Positions 57,290 to 64,000 of a stretch of DNA of 64,000 nt are shown one piece after another. Each line of letters opens with the position of its first letter. Within the stretch, counting starts at the first letter, position 1. This DNA comes from Oscheius dolichura. Its lineage: Eukaryota; Nematoda; Chromadorea; Rhabditida; Rhabditidae. The stretch lies in contig OW051496.1 in NCBI GenBank assembly GCA_932521035.1, positions 930,001 through 994,000 on the forward strand. The letters run 5' to 3'. Position numbers and translations under genes: made by a program. Below the pieces are notes generated by a model, which saw only the letters and a program-made list of their open reading frames with translations, did no database searches and had not been told where the DNA came from.

Positions 57290-57990
57290 CCATATCCTCG
57301 GCATGGTGAAGTATATTACCGTTGAATCTTTTTTTACGAGTTTTTCCTTGTTTGTAATACATTTTTACCACGAATCTTTTATGAGTGTTGTTGCTTTCTA
57401 GTTGAACTTTTAAGTTCCAACTCATAATGTATAGAGGATAATCGGAAGGGGTGGGTAACTATTCATGGCTTGGGTACGAATGGTTACCCTGGCGTGTTTT
57501 AGATCATATTTGTGTTATTTCTTACTTTAATCGCCTTAAAATGTGGAATTAAATGCGCTTAATTGTAAGGTAACTATCCCCGGATCCCCTGCTTGGGCCT
57601 CCTCGTCGACATGTCTCCTTCGGAGTCTTTACCTGGGAGGGGGGTGGGGGTATGGGTGAAGGAAAATCGGATAAATGCGTTTCTGACGCTGCGCTCGGCG
57701 CTTTTGCTTCTAACTTCGTTTTCTGACATAGTTTTGGCTGAATCCATTGCGTTTAACGTTCCCAACGGCTAGATCTTGCCCTAGAAAGTCTTTAAAATGT
57801 AGAATAACATACCCAGGGAACTTTTTTATGGCAATTACCTCGGGCATAGCGCATACCCCCCAGGCGCCTGATAATTTTTCTATTCTATTCACTTTTTACT
57901 CGACAATTTTGTATTGTATTCGTTGTATAAATTTCAGAAGCTACTTTCAGCAGTTTAGAATGGGAAACAAATAAGTAAACAAAAAACTTT
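57290..57990. other. 3' flank of cul-3, no gene seen
   Basis: Contains the likely cul-3 3' UTR and a GC-rich patch near 57595-57660. Nothing else supported. Confidence 0.35.
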
Positions 57991-57994
57991 TTAG

Positions 57995-59893
57995 GGCTAA
58001 TTCTATGGAAAAGCTAGCACTTTATTGTTTGGAGAACGTCACAAAAGGTGTCGATTTTTAGGAAAGAGGTTCAGTAACATAAAAATTAGCTTGAACACGA
58101 GACATCCAGGTTTGTTGGCATTCCTATCGGTTCTAGTCCATTTGCCACTTCTTCTCCACTGGTTTCTCTTCCGTTATCATTTTTCGATGGTAAACCAAAC
58201 TGGGCGTATAGTTTTTGATCAGTCTGTGCAAGCAAACATTGACAAAAAGTCTACGGTGTGCAAAACCTATACCTAGCTTTTCAGCCTGATACTATTATGG
58301 AATTAAATCAATAAATTATTCATTGAAACGAAATGAGGTTAAAAATTTACATTGTGTCAACCATTTCTATTTTCATCAAACATTCGTCCATACTAATAAC
58401 AAAATAAGATTTCGGGAAAGACTGAGTGAATTTGACAATGAAGTAGATATGATACGAGGGAGAATTTCTTTAGTGTCATCTGCATACATCCATATTGCGA
58501 CACTTTTCTAAAATTGAAAGAAAGTTTACGATTACAAGAAAAATGGAACTGACAAGTGTTTTAGATTGGTGAAGGGCTTTATATCTATCGGAAGAATGGC
58601 TGTCCAAAGATATTCTTTCTAGTTTCAAAAGCAGTAACAGTTGAAAGATAGAGGCCGCAGTAGCGTTAGTACTAGTAGCAACTATTTCTGAACATGTAAT
58701 TTCCATCTCAGCTAGAAATCTACAAATGCTGCTTACAGGATCGTTTTCTAAAAGTTAGCGGTAAAGAAAATCATAAGATAGATCACTAACTGTGCAATGT
58801 AAATTTAGACAATCGCGATCGCCGCAGACACTCTGGATCGATACATTTAATCCACGGCATACTGCTTGGAAAGACAGATATATTTGCTAAATATGACTTT
58901 TAAAATGTTTCGTCCAGGGATGTTTCATCGAGTGTTCTAGCCCTTTCACGCGTCATCGACATCACACGCGTCTCACTGATCATCGTCTTTGAAAATTTCC
59001 CTTCTGATTAGGGATCCGTGCTTTTTTGTTAAAACAAACAGTGATGAAGGCTTACTGTTTGTGACTTTGGGCTCTTCTTTTTTCTTTTCTAATAGCTTTT
59101 CTTTTCCATTCGATATGCTTTGGCGATAGAACACTTCGTAATTGTTGGTGAAAGTCATCTTGGCGTCTCTGCAATTTATGACCATACTTTTATAGGTTTG
59201 AATCATAGAAAAGAAACTTTTGTCGTCAAGCTAAAATTCATTATTGTTCAAAAAAAGATATACGGAAAACCTTTTTTATTATCAGCTCCAACCATTCTTT
59301 CGGTAAGATTCGAAACTGCGGAAAAGAATCAATACCAGCTGTGCTTTCTTTCCGGTCTCTATCTTTATTCGTCATTGATTACTGAAAAGAAAACGAGTAG
59401 AAAGGATAAGAGCAAGAGAATTCGAACGGGGACAACTTGTGATTTGCTGATAAAATTGACCAAAAAGTTGTGACAGTACACATGAAAAAGAATGAAATCA
59501 CAAGAAACGACTGAAAGAGACAAAGAATAGACCAGAAAATCCGTTGGCACATGGCTCCGCCGGGCGCGTTTGCCGGCGGAAATTTGAACGGCAATTGTCT
59601 GAGCTTGGCACACCCTTCGAATTTATGTTGTTTTTCATCAATAAGGCTCTCTTTTCCCATCTTTCCTGATAAATTTAGCATAGAAGAGCCTAGCATAACA
59701 AGTAGAAACGATAAAGGAAGAGAAACCAGTGGAGAAGAAGTGGCAAATGGACTTGAACCAACAGGGATGCCAACAAACCTGGATGTCTCGTGTTCAAGCT
59801 AATTTTTATGTTACTGAATCTCTTTCCTAAAAATCGACATCTTTTGTGACGTTCTTCAGACAATAAAGTGCTAGCTTTTCCATAGAATTAGCC
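57995..59893. mobile_element. element with ~195-bp terminal inverted repeats
   Basis: 57995-58195 and 59695-59893 are inverted copies with few mismatches, both starting GGCTAATTCTATGGAAAAGC from the outside. The 1.5-kb centre holds only short open frames on both strands and no recognised transposase. The family and target duplication are not clear. Confidence 0.65.
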
Positions 59894-60487
59894 GGAACTA
59901 AATGACTGTTCGATATTTCCTCCAGAATTCAGCCACAGTCACGTTTATTTGACCCCAACACTATCACCTAGCTCATAAGGCGCTGAAGAAACAAAATGAG
60001 GCCGGAGCCTGTCGACGAGTACGAGTTATTACCTTGAATTTATCTGTCTATCCAAGGTATCCATAACGATGGCCTTCCACTCAATCCCTTGCTAGGAAAC
60101 CTCGCCGGCATCCCGCCAATCGAAAGATCTCTAAACGTTATGCTAGTGTGCAATTTTTCAAGAAAAATGGTTGTAAAATTCACGAGATATTCGCAATTTA
60201 ATTTCAGCTACCGAGATTTTACGGGAGCGACACTGGGAGGCACCGTGCACCGACGCATTCGATAATTGCTCTCGTTTCTATTGTTGTTTTTATTATTTGT
60301 TATAGGTTTCTAGATCAGAAAAATATGGGGAAAAAGATGTACTATGTTGTTTTACGGGAGGTGTAGAAGAATTGAAGGAAAATCGAAAAGATACGTTTCT
60401 TTCGGTTCCGCTTCCAATACAAACCAGGTAGCCTGCGGCAGCCTTCGGCTATCGTAAACACAGTAAAACAAAAAAGCAAAAAGGCTT

Positions 60488-60570
60488 GACAGCGGCGGGG
60501 ATCGAACCCGCGACCTCTCCGACCGCGCGACCGCCCTCTTAACCACTACACCATGAAATTTCGGCATGTC
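60488..60570 (-). tRNA. tRNA-like sequence, probably pseudo-tRNA or SINE head
   Basis: The minus strand contains ATGGTGTAGTGGTTAAGAG (A-box-like) and GCGGGTTCGATCCCCGC (a full T arm and B box), and TTTTT follows about 10 bases after the T arm. The acceptor strands do not pair well and the anticodon arm cannot be folded confidently, so an active tRNA is unlikely. Flanks CTTGACA and TGTCAAG are inverted. Confidence 0.35.
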
Positions 60571-60599
60571 AAGTCACAAACGGACACCGTAGCGCTTTA

Positions 60600-61130
60600 G
60601 TATATAGGATTGTTCTTAACCGAATAATTTCCAGTATTTACTGACTCAATGCGTGTGACTCCACAATGCATCAAGTTGATATGTAATAAACTACGAAGCC
60701 CAGATTGAAAAAAGAAGCGAGATATAATGTTTTTATTCCGTTACCACAAAAAGTAAAATGTTTCTGTACATCATTATATAACTTGTTCTTCTTTTACTTT
60801 TTTACCTCGAGAGACCACTACAGTATCCTTGAGTTTAGAATAGAATAATCGCGCGTTACCTCGAGTCTTATTTTCTGTTCACCGTTTTAGTTTCAAATAC
60901 AACGCATTGCAAATTACCACCGTAAATGGGACGACTAGCGAGGGAGGGGGAATATAAATAACAGGCTGGGGGGCAATTTACAAGGGGACGGCCGAAATAT
61001 AACAACTGCCAAAAACAATGTACAACAGGCACTTGGTGCTAAATTTGACTAGGCGGGGAATATAATAAGGAACTGGGTAACAAATATAATATAACACAAT
61101 ATTTACAATGTTACGGTAGTCTAATCTATT
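60600..61130. other. 3' flank of the AMPK gamma gene
   Basis: AT-rich with repeated TATAA and ATATAA; no gene. The gene's stop lies at 61132 on the minus strand. Confidence 0.35.
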
Positions 61131-61131
61131 T

Positions 61132-63706
61132 TCAGGCTAATGACGACTTATGGTGAACGTCAGAATAATTCTGGATATAATCCATGACGTCGGAATAGGA
61201 CACAACTCCTAGTGGCTTCTCATCCACGTCCACGACTACCTAAAATTCGAGAATTAGGATATTTCTAAGGGGAAAACATACCAATGACTGCCTATCGGAG
61301 CTTACTAATAGGGCAATTGTATCATAAACAGACATAGTCGCGGTGAGAAGTGGAGGAGACTGGCTGTGATTGGCATTGGCCAGTTCCTGGAAGAAAATCA
61401 GGTTAGGTTGTCTAACTGTGTCTTTCGGGGGCGCCACAGTTCATACGCCATGTCGCTGTGGCACTCCGGCTGTCTAACTGTGGCGTTTAGAGAAAGACGG
61501 GCAAAGCTGCAAAAAGACCTACCATAGCAGGAATCTCAAGTATTTCCAAATAATTGGCAGGATGTTTAACCAGTTCATTCATGACGTCTGTCTTGCTCAG
61601 AACAGTTTTAACCTTTCCAAGGCGGTCAATAATTGGCACACTTGATATCCGTCTCTCAAGGAAGAGCGAGATCGCATCGGCTGTTAGGGCATCTTCATCT
61701 AGCTGAAAAATCCACTTGTCAATCCTATTTTCTAGTCCCCCAGCCATTGATTTGTGTGTGTGTGTGCAAGAGGAAAACATAACAAAAGGACACATTTCTA
61801 CACACAGCGTTGGGTGCAGGACCCCACGTGACTGCCCAACAAAACATCCTCTCCTGCCACCAAACTGTGTGTCTGGTCTTTTTGAACTTCGAAAAACGGA
61901 AGAAAGAAGACCTACCGTAACTAAATTATACCAGGTTCCTAATTTCTTGGCACTCAGGGTGGCTTGTTTTATGTGAGGGCCGAGAGACATCTTGGGATCG
62001 GACTGAAAATTATCAGTTTTTCAAGAAAAAGCCGAATTTATGGACCACAGCGAAAGCGCCACAACGACACGGCGTGTGAACCGTGGCGGTCTTCAAAAAC
62101 TCACCAGTTTCAAAACAGTCTCCAAGAATACGGTACGAAGACTCAAAATATAGAGAATATCTCCCTGGCACTTCTTCTGGTCCAATCCCTCGTCGTAATG
62201 GACCACAGGGATACGGTGAACTCGATTCATACAAATAAGACGAGCAGCATCCCAGACACTTGTTATGGCGTCCGTCTTGATCAGGCTTTTTCGGCCATTT
62301 TGCTTCATAAATTCGTTGACCGTCTGGTCTGCTACCTGAAAATGGCGGATTATGGAGGAATTGTGGCCCAAAATGAGTAGAACGCGTTGAAATTGTTTGA
62401 TTGTAGCTTTCTGGTTGAGGAAAAACTATATTCTTGAGTTCTCCCAAGTGAAAGGCTACCGACAGTAAGACAGCCAAACCGCCACAACTACACAGCGTGT
62501 GAACTGTGCAAATTTGACGATTTGGAGCAAAAAATATCCTATAGCGGTGTAAAATCTTTCAGCTGCCTTTTATAAGTTTGAAGATCAACTCGTAAACACG
62601 ATCATGGTTCAATTTTGCTATTTTCCCCCGTCAACATTTTATAATATCGTAATTGTGGCCGTTTCGCTGTGACGCTTACCTTGTGCACTCCTTCGGAGGC
62701 CATCATAATTGCCCTCAAGCAATCGGTCACAGTCAGGATGCCCATTCCTCCTCTCACATCCAAATTGCTCACTACCGCTGCCTGATGGCCACATTGACTC
62801 AAAGCGGTCAATGCTTTATGTATCTGAACGCCAGAGTTCTTTCCATTTGAAGCCGGAAACTGACTTTGAGATCACCATCGATAACAACAACTGCTCCATG
62901 GTTTGGCTGAAGATCATAACAGGTTAAAGATTGCATATAATGGCGGTAGGGATCCGTGTAGCGGTCAAACGCAGCCACGATCTCGTATCGCACATTGTGG
63001 TCAATTGAGGGACGAAGAATTGCATAATCCTGGAAATTTCTTACTATTTTAGGAGGGGAGAGGGTCCTACCGCGCTCCGGAAGGCCTTTTCCGGTACGGA
63101 CATTCTTCGCTGGTAAAGAGGACGGGGAGAGATCTCTTCCTCTTCATTGTGAACCTCTTCGGTGGAAGAGGATTCGGTGCTGTCACTTTTACGCGAACCA
63201 TTACCAACAATGACAACGGCACTTGAAGATTGATTGACGCGGGGCGGCTGAAAATGGGATAATTGGAAAATATACAGAGTTCAAGACGGAGAAACGCTAA
63301 AATTTGGTATGTAAACTTATAAGAGATGGATAAAACATTTCTAGGCTCTTTTGTGAGCTGTCAATCTTCCGTTTGAAAATCAGAAAGATCGCCACAGTTC
63401 ACACGTCGTGTCGATGTGGCGGTTTCGCTGTCTTTCCAGTTCAAATAATTCAAAATACCCCTTTTTGAACTAAAAGTATTGATATTCGTAATGTTTTGAA
63501 ATGCTCTTTTACAGGAAAATGGGGTACGAGATGTGATACAATTGCGGAACTTTCTTCCTTACCCGACTAAACATGGTGTATCGCCGATTCCTGACGTAGT
63601 CTTTGAATCCATTAGAATTCCTCCTGGACTGCTCGCCACTGGATACGCCGGAGTCATAGGCTTCTCTCGAGCCGTACGGATTAACAGGTTTAGATTCCAT
63701 CATCAT
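61132..63706 (-). CDS. aakg: AMP-activated protein kinase gamma subunit
   Basis: Nine exons, all phase 0: 63563-63706, 63071-63247, 62865-63029, 62680-62823, 62105-62335, 61916-62002, 61523-61702, 61282-61386, 61132-61239; 446 residues from ATG 63706. The N-terminus is Ser-rich. CBS repeats follow: CYDL...NHGAVVVIDGDLK; GGMGILTVTDCLRAIM; then VWDAARLICMNRVHRIPVVH; ISSVPIIDRLGKVKTVLSKT; and VVVDVDEKPLGVVSYSDVMD at the C-terminus. HRIPVVH matches the HRLPVID-type nucleotide-contacting motif of gamma subunits. The 41-bp intron 62824-62864 is confirmed by a frame change. AMPK gamma binds AMP/ADP/ATP and regulates the energy-sensing kinase. Divergence from the conserved core suggests one of the divergent nematode paralogs. 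An upstream non-coding or coding exon may lie beyond 63750. Introns carry five family A motifs. Confidence 0.85.
61408..61484. repeat. family A element with inverted outer ends, AMPK gamma intron
   Basis: TTGTCTAACTGTG, then GCGCCACAGTTCATACGCCA and finally GGCTGTCTAACTGTGGC. Confidence 0.75.
62043..62088 (+). repeat. family A element, AMPK gamma intron
   Basis: GACCACAGCGAAAGCGCCAC at the left; GTGTGAACCGTGGC at the right. Confidence 0.8.
62463..62509 (+). repeat. family A element, AMPK gamma intron
   Basis: CAGTAAGACAGCCAAACCGC at the left; GCGTGTGAACTGTG at the right. Confidence 0.8.
63390..63435 (-). repeat. family A element, AMPK gamma intron
   Basis: GCCACAGTTCACACGTCGTG then CGATGTGGCGGTTTCGCTGTC. 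Confidence 0.8.
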
Positions 63707-64000
63707 CTTTTCGACCCGTTTCTGAAAGAGTTTCTGTTTTAAATAGGTCAAAGTTATGAAAGAGAGTGAGAGACCTCAAAATGGAAGATTGCATGCGCGA
63801 GAGCGGAAAGTACTGAGAAACCGGGAAGAGGTTAGGAAGAAGTTAGGGTGACGTCAATGGGAAGAGGAACCACAAGTCAACAAAATATTTGAATACAGTT
63901 TTTTGGAATAGATCGAGTTTGATTGTAAGTGGCACAATTTCTAGTCTTTCTCTTTCTAGGCGCCTTATTGCCTGAAAAGTTCCAAAACTCGCATCAGTTA

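Noticed and set aside
58323-59473. Several short frames inside the 57995-59893 element
   Set aside because: No transposase motif and no way to join them in phase.
60352-60567. Minus-strand frame reading HGVVVKRAVARSERSRVRSP
   Set aside because: A spurious translation of the tRNA-like sequence at 60488-60570.
1-64000. CRISPR array, bacterial operon or viral genome
   Set aside because: No regularly spaced identical repeats with unique spacers, no ribosome-binding-site-led operons; gene structure is eukaryotic with nematode-type introns throughout.

Overview
The window looks like nuclear DNA of a free-living or insect-associated rhabditid-type nematode. The evidence is short introns with TTTTCAG-type acceptors, two seven-transmembrane chemoreceptor genes of the Srh and Sri type side by side, a set of small secreted C-type-lectin-domain genes, and conserved animal genes (cullin-3, AMPK gamma) split by typical nematode introns. 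All multi-exon models were assembled by hand from splice signals, reading frame and conserved motifs.

Layout. 1-4040: no convincing protein gene; a degenerate ~130-145 bp repeat array carries CTGTTTYA-like cores on the minus strand. 4058-7823: a DNA transposon with 12-bp inverted ends, a 4-bp target duplication and a multi-exon transposase. 8.1-11 kb: a second ~130-bp array, cores on the plus strand, with a truncated lectin gene inside it. Both arrays resemble nematode piRNA (21U-RNA) promoter clusters. 12.9-15.7 kb: srh-like and sri-like receptors. 16.2-19.4 kb: two clear members, and one doubtful one, of a small secreted helical-protein family. 19.7-24.7 kb: mostly empty, with weak exons at 22.9-24.2 kb. 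24.8-25.6 kb: a very short TGF-beta-like ligand. 25.8-28.25 kb and 36.9-39.5 kb: two arms of a large inverted duplication, each with one secreted-protein gene and one lectin gene; the left lectin copy is broken. Between the arms lie a piggyBac-like TTAA element, a probable F-box-associated protein gene and two members (X1, X2) of an unrecognised family. X3 (41.0-46.0 kb) and X4 (47.8-49.7 kb) belong to the same family, all on the minus strand. 50.3-51.6 kb: another lectin gene. 52.9-57.3 kb: cul-3, with a transposon inserted inside one coding exon. 58.0-59.9 kb: an element with ~195-bp inverted ends. 61.1-63.7 kb: AMPK gamma.

Several short inverted-repeat families are scattered through the window: A (ends CCACAGTT/AACTGTGG, about 20 copies, mostly in introns), B (ends GCACCCGTAAA.TCTCGGCA), C (ends TCCATTTCCAACGGATAT) and D (GGCGCGTTTT-type). 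The most notable observations are the transposon inside the cul-3 coding exon with its target duplication intact, the candidate piRNA promoter arrays in which all 13 recognisable units of the second array have T exactly 40 nt after the core start, the clustered X family with its internally duplicated module, and the miniature TGF-beta-like ligand.
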